Source: an uncultured Collinsella sp.
GTDB lineage: Bacteria; Actinomycetota; Coriobacteriia; Coriobacteriales; Coriobacteriaceae
Direction: 5' to 3'
NCBI GenBank assembly: GCA_959018755.1
Contig: CAUEMA010000007.1
Location: 38,618 to 102,617, forward strand
Length of the DNA stretch: 64,000 nucleotides
Numbering within the stretch: the stretch's first letter is position 1; every line of letters begins with the position of its first letter. The position numbers and the translations under genes were made by a program. Positions 1-6,976 of the stretch are shown here, in pieces. The notes below the pieces were generated by a model. The model saw only the letters and a program-made list of their open reading frames with translations. It was not told the DNA's origin and ran no database searches.

Positions 1-782
1 TTCTGCGTGGACGCGGCGAACGCGGCGGCGATCTCCTCGTTGACGTTGGCGCGCATGGCGCAGTCGATGAGCCAGCGCACCTCGGAGTTGATCCTGGACA
101 CGCCGAACGGTCGGTCGTCGTCGGGGTTGTGAGGCATGACGAACATGGGCACGGCGCCCAGGCCGTGCTCCACGTACTCCGCCGCCCACTCGTTGCGGCG
201 CACCTCGCGGATGCGTACCATGCGGTCCGGCAGCATCACGTTGACCCAGTCCGGGCGGTTCGTGGGCCGCCCGCGGTCCTTGGCGAAGGAGACGACGAAC
301 ATGCCGGAGGACAGGCACTCGTGGACGTCGTCCCAGATGCCCGTGCACAGGGTCGGCGGGTACGCCGAGATGCGGGCGTGCCCGTCCTCGTCCGCCGTCA
401 CCACGAGCATGGAGAAGCAGTACTTGAGTGCGGAGTTGACGGCCTTGCCGACGCGCGTGGCCATCTTGTTGCGCTTGGCCACGGAGGTGAGCAGGCCGTC
501 GAAGTCCTCGTCGTCGGGACACGTGAACCCGTCGAAGGCGATGTGGTCGCGCATGACCTCCACGCACTTGTATCCCCAGCCGCACGCGACCTCCAGGTCG
601 CGCAGCGAGTCGGGCACGGCGATGCCGAGGTCCTTGAGCATGTTGCGAGCCTCGTAGTAGTCCGAGCGCAGGAGGTTGCCCCTGTAATGGGCCTGCCAGC
701 TGTTGAGCAGGCAGCGCACCGTCTCGCGGTCCTCCTCGAGCAGGCCGTCGGCGGACGCCACGGCGTAAGGTATCGAGATCAA
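1..782 (-). CDS. Phage portal protein, N-terminal part (truncated by window edge)
   Basis: An open frame runs from a TTG at 782 through the window start, about 260 codons without a stop. The first residues read ISIPYAVASADGLLEEDRET, followed by an LLNSWQAHYRGNLLRSDYYE segment typical of SPP1 gp6-like portals of Gram-positive phages. The portal forms the dodecameric ring at the capsid vertex through which terminase pumps DNA. The TTG overlaps the terminase TGA (TTGA), and a GAGG ribosome site lies a few bases upstream inside the terminase gene. A GTG eight codons in is an alternative start. Position directly after the large terminase supports the call. Confidence 0.75.
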   Translation of the reverse strand, partial: MISIPYAVASADGLLEEDRETVRCLLNSWQAHYRGNLLRSDYYEARNMLKDLGIAVPDSLRDLEVACGWGYKCVEVMRDHIAFDGFTCPDDEDFDGLLTSVAKRNKMATRVGKAVNSALKYCFSMLVVTADEDGHARISAYPPTLCTGIWDDVHECLSSGMFVVSFAKDRGRPTNRPDWVNVMLPDRMVRIREVRRNEWAAEYVEHGLGAVPMFVMPHNPDDDRPFGVSRINSEVRWLIDCAMRANVNEEIAAAFAASTQ

Positions 783-2272
783 GTGACCCTCGCCTTCATT
801 CCGGGTTTTCTCTTCGATGTGTTGAGCGCGAGCAGCGCCAGCCCCGCGGCCTCGATGGGCGCGGCGTTGTCGCCGCCGAAGCCCCAGCCGCCCGACGAGC
901 CGATCTTGCGCTTGGGGGACGTCTCGGCGGAGAGGTCAAGCGCCGGGCACGCGATATGCGTGACCGAGCCCGCCTTCGCGCCGGACGAGATGAGGCTTGC
1001 GGCAGTCACGGCCTGGTCGGTGCTCGGGCGCAGGATGTAGTCCTTGGGCATGCCCATGCCCTCGAGCTTGTCGCACAGGGCGCCGGCGCCCGCCTTGCCG
1101 TCGATTGCGACGCAGGCGTACCTGCCCGCCCTCGCGGCGATCCAGTAGGCCAGCCAATCCGTGCTGGGCTCCGGGTCCTTGCAGAAGGGAAGCTCCACGT
1201 GCACGGTCGGCGAGCCGGGCGGCCGCACGGCGCACGCCACGGCGACGGTCGAGCCGTCGGCGCTGAACCTCACGCCGGCGCAGATCCTGCAGCCGGCGGT
1301 CAGCTCGGGGCCGCTCCCCACGAGGCACTCGCCCCACGCGACGGCGCCGATGACGGGCTCCTCCACCTGGCTCTGCGGGGGCAGCCAATAGCCCAGGTAT
1401 TCCTGGGCGGCCCCCAGCTCGTCCATGTCCTTCATGCCGGTTCGGATGGCGCGGATGTCGGCGTGGTAGCCGAGCGAGGGCATGACCTCCGGCCAGCGGC
1501 TCTCGTCCCAGATGTCGCCGACCTCCTCGACGCCGTACTCCAGCCAGAGCAGGTCGGACGCCTTCTCGCCGCCCTCCCACGCCTGCTGCCGGAGGTTCTT
1601 GAAGACCTCCGCGGGGTTGCCGGCGCGGGTCGGCGTGCCGGCGTAGACGATCATCAGGTTGTGCTTGGCGCCGGACGTCGTCGTCGGGTTGATGACCTGG
1701 GTGTGGATGCCCGTGAGCTCCTGGGCCTCGTCGTATATGACGATGTCGAAGGAGAAGCCCAGGCGCGAGGACTTGGTCCTCGTCGAGAACTGGATGACGC
1801 CGCCGGAGCTGAACCGCATCCACTCCTGGCCGGTCTGGGAGCAGACCTCGACTAGGAGCTTGCGCCAGCGCGGGATGCCCTCCGACGTGTCGCCGGGGCG
1901 GCGGCCGAAGATCTTGCGGAAGCGGTCGACCATCTCCATGGTCGTCGAGTAGTTGTGCTCGGTCCAGAGCACCTTGTAGCCGGCGAGCGCGGCCATGACC
2001 GCGACCCACACGATGATGTCGACGGACTTGCCCTGCTGTCGCGGGATGGAGATGCCGACGCGCGGGTGGACCCACTTGCCGTTCGCGTCCACGGCGCCGA
2101 TGTCGTGGGCGAGCTGCTCCTGCCACGGCACGAGCTTGTATCCCATCGTCGGGGCGAGCTCGACCGCGAGGGAGCCGATGGACCTCTCGTAGGGCTGGAC
2201 GAGGCGGAGCCTCGGCTTAGCCGAGGACGTCGCGCAGGACCGAGACGGCGTTGATGATGACATCGTCGCCAC
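779..2272 (-). CDS. Phage terminase large subunit
   Basis: A 497-residue ATPase-nuclease motor that cuts and packages phage DNA. An adenine-binding-like segment (VPWQEQLAHDI) precedes a Walker A variant, SIPRQQGKS, near residue 75. A Walker B stretch, DIVIYDEAQE, lies near residue 180, followed by the coupling segment IVYAGTPTRAGN. C-terminal acidic residues (CAGVRFSADGS, VAIDGKAGAG) fit the RNase-H-like nuclease domain. It overlaps the small subunit by 56 bases if the GTG at 2272 is used, with GGAGG three bases before it; the ATG three codons later is an alternative. Product is secure, start less so. Confidence 0.93.
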   Translation of the reverse strand: MATMSSSTPSRSCATSSAKPRLRLVQPYERSIGSLAVELAPTMGYKLVPWQEQLAHDIGAVDANGKWVHPRVGISIPRQQGKSVDIIVWVAVMAALAGYKVLWTEHNYSTTMEMVDRFRKIFGRRPGDTSEGIPRWRKLLVEVCSQTGQEWMRFSSGGVIQFSTRTKSSRLGFSFDIVIYDEAQELTGIHTQVINPTTTSGAKHNLMIVYAGTPTRAGNPAEVFKNLRQQAWEGGEKASDLLWLEYGVEEVGDIWDESRWPEVMPSLGYHADIRAIRTGMKDMDELGAAQEYLGYWLPPQSQVEEPVIGAVAWGECLVGSGPELTAGCRICAGVRFSADGSTVAVACAVRPPGSPTVHVELPFCKDPEPSTDWLAYWIAARAGRYACVAIDGKAGAGALCDKLEGMGMPKDYILRPSTDQAVTAASLISSGAKAGSVTHIACPALDLSAETSPKRKIGSSGGWGFGGDNAAPIEAAGLALLALNTSKRKPGMKARVT

Positions 2273-2666
2273 CGTCCTCCCCAGCCCCCTCTATCCGTTC
2301 AATCTGCTCGAGCGTCTCGCGGTACTCCTTGGCGAGCCGGGCCGCCTGGCTGGGCTCGGCGTCGTATAGCTGTCGCTCGATGATCTGCCGCACCCACCGG
2401 AGCCTCCCGAGCGTGTCCTGGCGGCCGTCCGGGCCGTCTGCGGGAGGCGCCGAGACGCCCGCGCCCACGGACTCCCCCGTGGACTCGTCGGTCGCGATCT
2501 CGCCGCTCTCCTTCATCCTCTTGATGAGGGCGCACACGCCCGAGCGCGACCTCTTGAGTTTCTTCGCGATAGCCGCAGGTCCAAGCGCCGGGTACGCGTT
2601 TTTGACGAACTCCCGCTCGTCCGCGGTCCAGGGCTTGCCCCTCGGCTTCGTGGACTTCGTGGACAT
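2217..2666 (-). CDS. Phage terminase small subunit (HTH)
   Basis: A 149-residue protein directly upstream of and overlapping the large terminase gene. The N-terminal half (KPWTADEREFVKNAYPALG, then AAIAKKLKRSRSGVCALI) is a Myb/HTH-like DNA-binding fold suited to recognising the packaging site. The C-terminal half (RLRWVRQIIERQLYDAEP, RLAKEYRETLEQIERIEG) is predicted helical and could oligomerise or contact the large subunit. The ATG at 2666 is preferred because GGGAGG lies eight bases upstream; a GTG three codons earlier sits against the ribosome site. The likely DNA target is the repeat array at 3451-3560, which is inference from position only. Confidence 0.8.
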   Translation of the reverse strand: MSTKSTKPRGKPWTADEREFVKNAYPALGPAAIAKKLKRSRSGVCALIKRMKESGEIATDESTGESVGAGVSAPPADGPDGRQDTLGRLRWVRQIIERQLYDAEPSQAARLAKEYRETLEQIERIEGAGEDGGDDVIINAVSVLRDVLG

Positions 2667-2775
2667 TCCATGCACCTCCCGGTATGGACTCGGTTTCGGG
2701 GCCTGCGCAAAAAAGGCGCAATGCCGTGGGGCGAGCCTTCGGCCCCCGGGGAGGGGGCCATCCCCCAGGGTCGGG

Positions 2776-3090
2776 TCACCACTGCAGCGAGGTCGAGCAG
2801 CCGACGTCGCGGGGGCGCGGCGATATCGAGCCGTTGAGCGCGGCGAGGCTCTTGTTGCCGCGCCGCTCGTTGCAGATCCGGTGGGCCGGCGCGACGTTCG
2901 CGCGGTCGATGGGCGAGCCGCCCTTGGATACGGGCACGATCTCGTCCACCTCGAAGCTCATCGGGTCGCCGGCGGGCAGGTCGTAGTCGATGGCCATGCC
3001 GCAGATGTGGCACGGCAGCCCCTGCGCCTTGAGCCAGGCGCGCACCTGCCGGCGGGCGTGGCCGTTGGCGTAGCGGGTCTTGGTGGCCAC
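2776..3090 (-). CDS. HNH endonuclease
   Basis: A protein of about 104 residues with the zinc-bound HNH layout: CHICGMAIDYD, then FEVDEIVPVSKGGS with Asp in place of the usual first His, then NVAPAHRICNERRGNK. HNH proteins beside terminase genes assist the cohesive-end cutting of HK97-type phages, so this may act in packaging. The start is taken as the GTG at 3090, which follows the stop of the upstream gene by two bases and has GGAGCG upstream; a longer frame exists but runs through the neighbour. The 100 bases between this gene and the small terminase hold only G-rich inverted repeats. Confidence 0.85.
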   Translation of the reverse strand: MATKTRYANGHARRQVRAWLKAQGLPCHICGMAIDYDLPAGDPMSFEVDEIVPVSKGGSPIDRANVAPAHRICNERRGNKSLAALNGSISPRPRDVGCSTSLQW

Positions 3091-3092
3091 GG

Positions 3093-3293
3093 CTAGCGCT
3101 CCACGGGAGAGCGGCCCCGGTTGGCCATGCATTCCTCGAGCTCCGTAAAGCGCAGGCGCTCAACGGCCTTGCCGGCCCCCTTGCACTTGCGCTTGCCCGC
3201 ACGGCGGGCGATGCCCAGGGCGCGGCGGAATGCCCACGCCATGACGGTGTCGTACCGGCTTGCGGCGCGAACGATAGCCTCGCGTGTGACCAC
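3093..3293 (-). CDS. Small phage protein, unknown
   Basis: A 66-residue basic protein (MVTREAIVRAASRYDTVMAW, then ALGIARRAGKRKCKGAGKAV) with no family I recognise. Translation starts at a GTG at 3293 with a TGAGG ribosome site six bases upstream. Its stop lies two bases before the HNH start, so the two are probably co-translated. The location between the repeat array and the HNH/terminase genes suggests a role in packaging or late gene onset, but that is only position-based. Confidence 0.6.
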   Translation of the reverse strand: MVTREAIVRAASRYDTVMAWAFRRALGIARRAGKRKCKGAGKAVERLRFTELEECMANRGRSPVER

Positions 3294-3326
3294 GGACCCA
3301 CCTCATTAGGTTGTTGCTTAATAGAA

Positions 3327-3363
3327 AGGCCGGGGCCCTGAACTGCTAAGGGGACCCCGGCCA
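3327..3363 (-). terminator. Hairpin, probable intrinsic terminator
   Basis: The arms GGCCGGGG(C/T)CC at 3328 and 3353-3363 pair across a 12-base loop. Read on the minus strand the stem is followed by TTTCTATT. It lies between the repeat array and the 3093 gene, so it would separate regulator and HicAB transcription from the packaging genes unless antiterminated. Confidence 0.55.
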
Positions 3364-3450
3364 CTCATCTGTGCTTCCACGCACATCCGACCCGCGGGCC
3401 GCGCGGGCGGCGCTGCGAATCGACACCCTAGTTATATCCCAATCGCAACG

Positions 3451-3560
3451 CGCAACGGCACGCAATCGCGCGCAATTGTCGGCAACCGTATGCAATCACG
3501 CGCAATTGTCGGCAATCGCACGCAACAGTTGGCAATCGCACGCAATCGCACGCAGTGGTT
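3451..3560. repeat. Eleven tandem 10-bp units with GCAA core (helically phased)
   Basis: Ten consecutive 10-base units each carry NGCAA at their start (3451, 3461 and so on to 3541), and an eleventh unit at 3551 has CGCAG. The remaining five bases vary (CGGCA, TCGCG, TTGTC, CCGTA, TCACG, TTGTC, TCGCA, CAGTT, TCGCA, TCGCA, TGGTT). The period is exactly ten, so every core would lie on one face of the helix. No convincing ORF crosses it on the coding strand. Position just before the packaging genes fits a terminase-binding or pac/cos-type site; a replication iteron array is the other option. Confidence 0.85.
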
Positions 3561-3572
3561 GTCCAAGAGAAA

Positions 3573-3601
3573 GGCCCCGACCGCACATGGCGATCGGGGC
3601 C
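3573..3601 (-). terminator. Intrinsic terminator after HicB
   Basis: A perfect 8-bp stem GGCCCCGA/TCGGGGCC (3573-3580 and 3594-3601) with a 13-base loop lies 29 bases beyond the HicB stop. Minus-strand reading gives TTTCTCTT after the stem. Confidence 0.65.
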
Positions 3602-3629
3602 GACATGCTGACGCGAACCAGCACCTGTA

Positions 3630-4082
3630 TTATACGGCGACGGGGGCCTCTTTCGGGCGCCCGGCCTTGGGTGAATCGGCGAGTCTGGCCTCGACGGAGG
3701 CCTTGGACACCATGCGCTTGGTGCCGTCCCGCCACGATTCGAGTAACCCCGCGCCTATCAGCTGCGACACCCTCGCAGAGCTGACGCCGAGCATACGGGC
3801 GGCATCAGCTGCGGTGATGGCGGGAATGTCACCAAGCTCGCGGCTGACTGCGACGGCGATAATCTTGCCCCCGTTCTGCGGCTCATGGCCAAAGTCTGGC
3901 GCGGGAAGATCGACCCCGCCCATGAGGTGGTCGTCGACCATGCAGGCGAGAAAGTCCGCCGCACTGGCGACGGCATCGTTCAAGTCGGACCCGAACGTGC
4001 CTCCACCGCCGAGCGAACCGCACGGCACGGCATCTACCATGCCGCCAGAATCAAAGAATTCGAATTCCCATACGTAAACCAT
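3630..4082 (-). CDS. hicB: HicB-like antitoxin with C-terminal HTH
   Basis: A 150-residue protein. The N-terminal ~80 residues keep the HicB layout (VYVWEFEFFDSGGMVDAVP, then TFGSDLNDAVASAADFLACM) in a degenerate form. The C-terminal part, ITAADAARMLGVSSARVSQL followed by SKASVEARLADSP, is an excisionase/MerR-like helix-turn-helix with the same SGRPK/AGRPK end seen in the second HicB at 14689. HicB neutralises HicA and represses its own promoter. The ATG at 4082 has AAAGGAG six bases upstream. The gene follows the small HicA at 4134 with a 51-base gap containing a G+C-rich hairpin. Confidence 0.8.
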   Translation of the reverse strand: MVYVWEFEFFDSGGMVDAVPCGSLGGGGTFGSDLNDAVASAADFLACMVDDHLMGGVDLPAPDFGHEPQNGGKIIAVAVSRELGDIPAITAADAARMLGVSSARVSQLIGAGLLESWRDGTKRMVSKASVEARLADSPKAGRPKEAPVAV

Positions 4083-4133
4083 TTAAGTCTCCTTTACGTG
4101 GGTGATGCAAGACGTAGCCCCAAAGGGGCGGGG

Positions 4134-4304
4134 CTAGCGAAGCCCCGCCTGTCTCAAAATCCTCTTGGCTATCTGGTCTTCGATCTCCCTGTGGCGCTTC
4201 ACCAGCACGAGCTTGTCGCCTTTGACGAACTTCTCGTGGTTGGTGCCGCCCTTGGAGATAAAGCCGGCTTCCTCGAGGATGCGGACCAGTTCGCGTCTCT
4301 GCAT
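4134..4304 (-). CDS. hicA: HicA-like mRNA interferase toxin (56 aa)
   Basis: A 56-residue protein starting MQRRELVRILEEAGF. It carries the HicA core GFISKGGTNHEKF, in which GGTNH corresponds to the family's G-S/T-x-H catalytic turn, followed by KLVLVKRHREIEDQIAKRI, the closing strand-helix of the dsRBD-like fold. Length matches HicA (50-80 residues). The ATG at 4304 has GAAGGTG upstream. It is followed by the HicB gene, giving the usual toxin-first order. HicA cleaves mRNA to arrest translation; in a prophage the pair would stabilise the element or block other phages. Confidence 0.85.
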   Translation of the reverse strand: MQRRELVRILEEAGFISKGGTNHEKFVKGDKLVLVKRHREIEDQIAKRILRQAGLR

Positions 4305-4382
4305 GTCACCTTCTTTCTATCGACAACTATATATTAGCATATCCTAATAGTTATTACTATATAAATCTTAGCTATTATTAAG
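4305..4382 (-). promoter_or_regulatory. AT-rich promoter/operator region of the left HicAB pair
   Basis: A 78-base AT-rich island in otherwise G+C-rich phage DNA separates the late regulator from hicA. It holds the inverted repeat ATTAG-N6-CTAAT (4333-4348) and several TATATA-like blocks. This is a reasonable HicB operator and promoter, but no single -35/-10 pair stands out. Confidence 0.5.
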
Positions 4383-4835
4383 TTATATCTCGGCAGCTCC
4401 TCGCCCTTGTCGCGCACGGGCGATGCCGGTGAACGATACCCAATCGAGGGCCGCAGACAGGTCCGCCTGTATGGACCTCACCGACACCCCGAGCGTCCCC
4501 GCGATCTCCTGCAGCGTCCTATCCTCGCAGTAGCGCAGCTCCAGCACGTCGCCCCAACGCTTGCCGGGGTTGGCGGAGCGCACGCCCGCGCACAGCTCTC
4601 GGCCCCGTTCCACCTCATGCCGCAGCTCGGACAGCTCCGCGCCGCTGCGGCGCTCATAGTCGATCCTGTCATCCGTCGAGCGCATGAAGTCCGTGCCGTG
4701 CGCGCCCTTGCCCACGGCGTCGTAACGCTGAGCGCGCACCTGCTCGCGCGCCTGCATCGACTCGATGACCGCCAGGCGGCGGTCGATGCCGCGCTGGGCG
4801 GCCCGTACAGTCTCCAGATATTCCCTTGCGTCCAT
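4383..4835 (-). CDS. Phage late transcription regulator, ArpU/RinA-like (sigma-70 region 4 HTH)
   Basis: A 150-residue protein. The first ~95 residues are charged and helical (VRAAQRGIDRRLAVIESMQA, DDRIDYERRSGAELSELRHE). The C-terminal part, VLELRYCEDRTLQEIAGTLG followed by VSVRSIQADLSAALDW, is a sigma-region-4-type helix-turn-helix. This is the arrangement of ArpU/RinA/DUF1492 regulators that switch on packaging and morphogenesis genes in Gram-positive phages. It sits at the end of the early block and upstream of the packaging genes, as expected. The ATG has GGGAGG five bases upstream. Confidence 0.78.
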   Translation of the reverse strand: MDAREYLETVRAAQRGIDRRLAVIESMQAREQVRAQRYDAVGKGAHGTDFMRSTDDRIDYERRSGAELSELRHEVERGRELCAGVRSANPGKRWGDVLELRYCEDRTLQEIAGTLGVSVRSIQADLSAALDWVSFTGIARARQGRGAAEI

Positions 4836-4898
4836 GTGACCTCCCGCGTGGTACCATGCTCTACGCCATATAGAGGATGCCGGGAGGCATCTTTGCCA

Positions 4899-4930
4899 AA
4901 GGCCGCCGGCGCTCCAACGCCAGCGGCCTT
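4899..4930. terminator. Hairpin at end of early operon
   Basis: AAGGCCGC(C)GGCG at 4899 pairs with CGCC(A)GCGGCCTT ending at 4930, six-base loop. It lies 24 bases past the stop of the zinc-ribbon gene. The T run after the stem is short on the minus strand (TTTGG), so it may be a weak terminator or a processing site. Confidence 0.45.
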
Positions 4931-4954
4931 AATTATATATCTACCTGCGGAAAC

Positions 4955-5203
4955 TCAATATCTCATCGCGACCTCGCGGCGCATGGCCATGATCTCGTCG
5001 TGCGCCGGGCCCGTGGGCGCCAGGTAGCGGTCGACCTTGTCGCGCTTCGGCCTGGTGCCCCTGCGCCGGGCCTCCTTCGCGCGGTCCTGCTCGTGCTTTC
5101 GCCGGCAGTCCTCCGAGCAGTACTTGGCCTTCGGCGCCTGGGGGATGAAGATCCTCCCGCAGACCGCGCAGTTTCTCTCCTGCACGTCCCACATCACGGT
5201 CAT
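4955..5203 (-). CDS. Zinc-ribbon phage protein
   Basis: An 82-residue protein starting MTVMWDVQERN. Four cysteines form a treble-clef/zinc-ribbon pattern (CAVCGRIFIPQ, then KYCSEDCRRKHEQ), followed by a basic tail (AKEARRRGTRPKRDKVDRY). The pattern resembles MYM/FCS-type and DUF2116-like fingers found in many phages. Nucleic-acid binding is plausible; function unknown. The ATG at 5203 has AGGAGG eight bases upstream and overlaps the stop of the 34-residue gene (ATGA). A longer frame exists upstream but covers its neighbours. Confidence 0.65.
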   Translation of the reverse strand: MTVMWDVQERNCAVCGRIFIPQAPKAKYCSEDCRRKHEQDRAKEARRRGTRPKRDKVDRYLAPTGPAHDEIMAMRREVAMRY

Positions 5204-5304
5204 CTCATCGACCTCCTGCACCTGCGGGCGCGCCGCGCCTCGATGCTCTTGCGCACGCGGCGGTTCTCGGCGAGCATCCGCCACAGCTTCTCAAACAACC
5301 TCAT
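5200..5304 (-). CDS. Very small basic protein (34 aa)
   Basis: A 34-codon frame, MRLFEKLWRMLAENRRVRKS and a further arginine-rich stretch, with 13 Arg/Lys. It lies between two ATGA stop-start overlaps: its ATG overlaps the TGA of the gene before it, and its TGA overlaps the ATG of the gene after it. That double coupling is the main evidence that it is translated. Amphipathic and strongly cationic; it could bind nucleic acid or membrane. No family recognised. Confidence 0.55.
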   Translation of the reverse strand: MRLFEKLWRMLAENRRVRKSIEARRARRCRRSMR

Positions 5305-5513
5305 CGCTTAGCCTTCCTCGACCTCTTGAGCGCGCGGGCCCGGTCGCGTTCCAGCGCACGCGCCCTCCGCTCCGTCTCCCCGATCTGCGCCGACGTCACC
5401 CGCGGCGCGTCAGCACGACCGTGCACGAGCGCCCGGCGCGCAGGACCCGACACCAGATCGGGCACCGTGCGCCAGGCGGCCGCGCGGAACAGCTCGACCG
5501 CCGAGCGAATCAA
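5301..5513 (-). CDS. Small basic phage protein, unknown
   Basis: A 70-residue protein ending in RALERDRARALKRSRKAKR, beginning IRSAVELFRAAAWRTVPDLV. The start is taken as a TTG at 5513 that overlaps the previous stop (TTGA), with GAGGAG just upstream; the longer in-frame extension would run through the zinc-ribbon gene. The lysine/arginine-rich end suggests nucleic-acid contact. No recognised family. Confidence 0.5.
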   Translation of the reverse strand: MIRSAVELFRAAAWRTVPDLVSGPARRALVHGRADAPRVTSAQIGETERRARALERDRARALKRSRKAKR

Positions 5514-5773
5514 AGCTCCTCTCCGCAGAACGGGCAGTACTTGATGTCCTCGATGTAGGCGTCCGCCGTCACATCGGCGCTGACGGTGTCGCTGCACAAG
5601 CCGTTGACCGATACGTCGAGCTCCACGCTGGTATCCAGCTCGACCCTAACGATCGGCTCACCGTCGTATCGCCGCGTCAGGGTCATGGAACCCGCAGACC
5701 AGCTTCGGACGTCTTGTCCAGGCGCAGAATGAACTGACGCGATGCGGGATCCACCGCAGAAGTAGCAGCTCAT
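5510..5773 (-). CDS. Phage protein with paired CxxC motifs
   Basis: An 87-residue protein that begins MSCYFCGG and ends KYCPFCGEEL, so two CxxC knuckles at the two ends probably bind one zinc. The middle (RRYDGEPIVRVELDTSVELD) is a run of predicted beta strands. The CPFCG-type ending is shared with Lar-like restriction-alleviation and other small phage zinc proteins, but the similarity is too short to assign a role. It overlaps the next gene by TTGA and the previous one by ATGA. Confidence 0.65.
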   Translation of the reverse strand: MSCYFCGGSRIASVHSAPGQDVRSWSAGSMTLTRRYDGEPIVRVELDTSVELDVSVNGLCSDTVSADVTADAYIEDIKYCPFCGEEL

Positions 5774-6207
5774 TCGACATCACCCGCGAGCAGGGAGCGA
5801 ATGCGGCAGCAGATGCTGCGGAGCGTCCTCGCCTGGCACAACGTGCCGCCGCACCTGTCAGCGCAGGCATCGCACATCCCAGAGACAACGTTGTAGGCGT
5901 GCGTCGGTTCTTCGCTGGCGGGGCAGTTCATAGCAGCTTCGATATCGTTCATCAGGGCGCCGAACGTATCCGGGCGGATCAGGTGCATCTCGTCCACCCT
6001 CACGACCCCCTCATCGCAGCTGGCACGCCAAACGCCAGCGCCGAGCAGATACTCATATCTCTTGACCGTGCACTCCATGCCGCTGTCCGCAAAGAGCGTC
6101 GCGGTCGACAGGGAGACCTTGTGTCCCTCCTTGTCGACAGGGCCCAACGGCACCACTTCCCCGTCCGGCGTCATCACGCTGTCAACTGTGAGACGTTCAC
6201 ACATCAC
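5770..6207 (-). CDS. Phage protein with cysteine-rich C-terminus, unknown
   Basis: A 145-residue protein. The first ~95 residues are acidic and mixed (TVDSVMTPDGEVVPLGPVDK, MHLIRPDTFGALMNDIEAAM). The last 45 contain seven cysteines (NVVSGMCDACADRCGGTLCQ, RSICCRIR), suggesting a zinc or disulphide module. It starts at GTG 6207 or the ATG one codon later, overlapping the previous stop. No family recognised. Confidence 0.55.
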   Translation of the reverse strand: MMCERLTVDSVMTPDGEVVPLGPVDKEGHKVSLSTATLFADSGMECTVKRYEYLLGAGVWRASCDEGVVRVDEMHLIRPDTFGALMNDIEAAMNCPASEEPTHAYNVVSGMCDACADRCGGTLCQARTLRSICCRIRSLLAGDVE

Positions 6208-6773
6208 TCGTCACCACCCTTCTCGGCCTTGACCTCCGCCTGCAGGAGGTCCCGCAGGGTGCCGATGCGCTCGATGGCGTCGTCGGGCGTGTGGCCGTCC
6301 CACTCGGGCGCGCGGTCGAGTACCTCGCACGGGAACATGTCCCAGTAAGGCTCGACGTCGTAGTGGTAGGTGGCGGGGCCGGCGGGTGTGTCGATGCCCA
6401 CGATGAACATGCCGTCGTACATCGTCCCGTCATGGTGGTGGAGCGACTTCCACGAACGCCCGCTGAACATGGCCACGATCACCGAGAACAGTACCGCCCG
6501 GTGGTGGTAGAGCTCGTCGAACGTGTGGTACCCGTCCGACATGGAGCCCGTGACGGGAACGGGCTTGATGAGCTCGATGAGCTCGCTCACCTCATCCAGG
6601 TTGATAACCAACCAGTCGGAGGCACTGATGTGCGGATGCAACCCGAGGCAGCACAGGACATCCTCGGCCTCAACGGCGACGGCGGCATGCGGCGGTGCAT
6701 AGGGCCTTTCCACGATCTTGAGTTTGCTGTAGGCCCTCTCGACCTCTTCGAACCACTCGTTCCTATCCTTCAC
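6204..6773 (-). CDS. Conserved phage protein, unknown
   Basis: A 189-residue protein. The central and C-terminal region includes GRSWKSLHHHDGTMYDGMFI, TYHYDVEPYWDMFPCEVLDR and APEWDGHTPDDAIERIGTL. I recognise this His/Asp/Trp-rich pattern as a recurring unnamed domain of Gram-positive phages and plasmids, but know no established function. The start is the GTG at 6773, overlapping the previous stop as GTGA; a longer in-frame extension is an out-of-frame shadow of that gene. Confidence 0.65.
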   Translation of the reverse strand: MKDRNEWFEEVERAYSKLKIVERPYAPPHAAVAVEAEDVLCCLGLHPHISASDWLVINLDEVSELIELIKPVPVTGSMSDGYHTFDELYHHRAVLFSVIVAMFSGRSWKSLHHHDGTMYDGMFIVGIDTPAGPATYHYDVEPYWDMFPCEVLDRAPEWDGHTPDDAIERIGTLRDLLQAEVKAEKGGDE

Positions 6774-6976
6774 TTCGTACTCCAATCCTTCTCGATTTCC
6801 CTCTCCTCCGCGACCATGATCAGCGCCTTGTTGAGGCATCGCCTCGCCTGGCGCAGCTCCTCGCAGATGTCGCACCCCTGTCGCAGCCTGTCGCACTCCC
6901 TGAGCGACCTCTTGACGTCCTCGAGCCTGCCGATGGCAAGGTCGATCCAGTCGGCGGGTCCGCACACGTAGCTCAC
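6770..6976 (-). CDS. Small phage protein, predicted coiled coil
   Basis: A 68-residue protein (GPADWIDLAIGRLEDVKRSL, CDRLRQGCDICEELRQARRC) that is nearly all helix with heptad-like hydrophobics and four cysteines. It begins at a GTG overlapping the previous stop (GTGA). No family recognised. Confidence 0.5.
   Translation of the reverse strand: MSYVCGPADWIDLAIGRLEDVKRSLRECDRLRQGCDICEELRQARRCLNKALIMVAEEREIEKDWSTK

Noticed and set aside
129..1040. 303-codon plus-strand frame at the window start
   Set aside because: It is antisense to the portal and terminase genes and its translation is Val/Ala/Arg/His-rich noise.
3451..3560. Short repeats considered as a CRISPR array
   Set aside because: The repeats are 10 bases with no spacers and no cas genes nearby.
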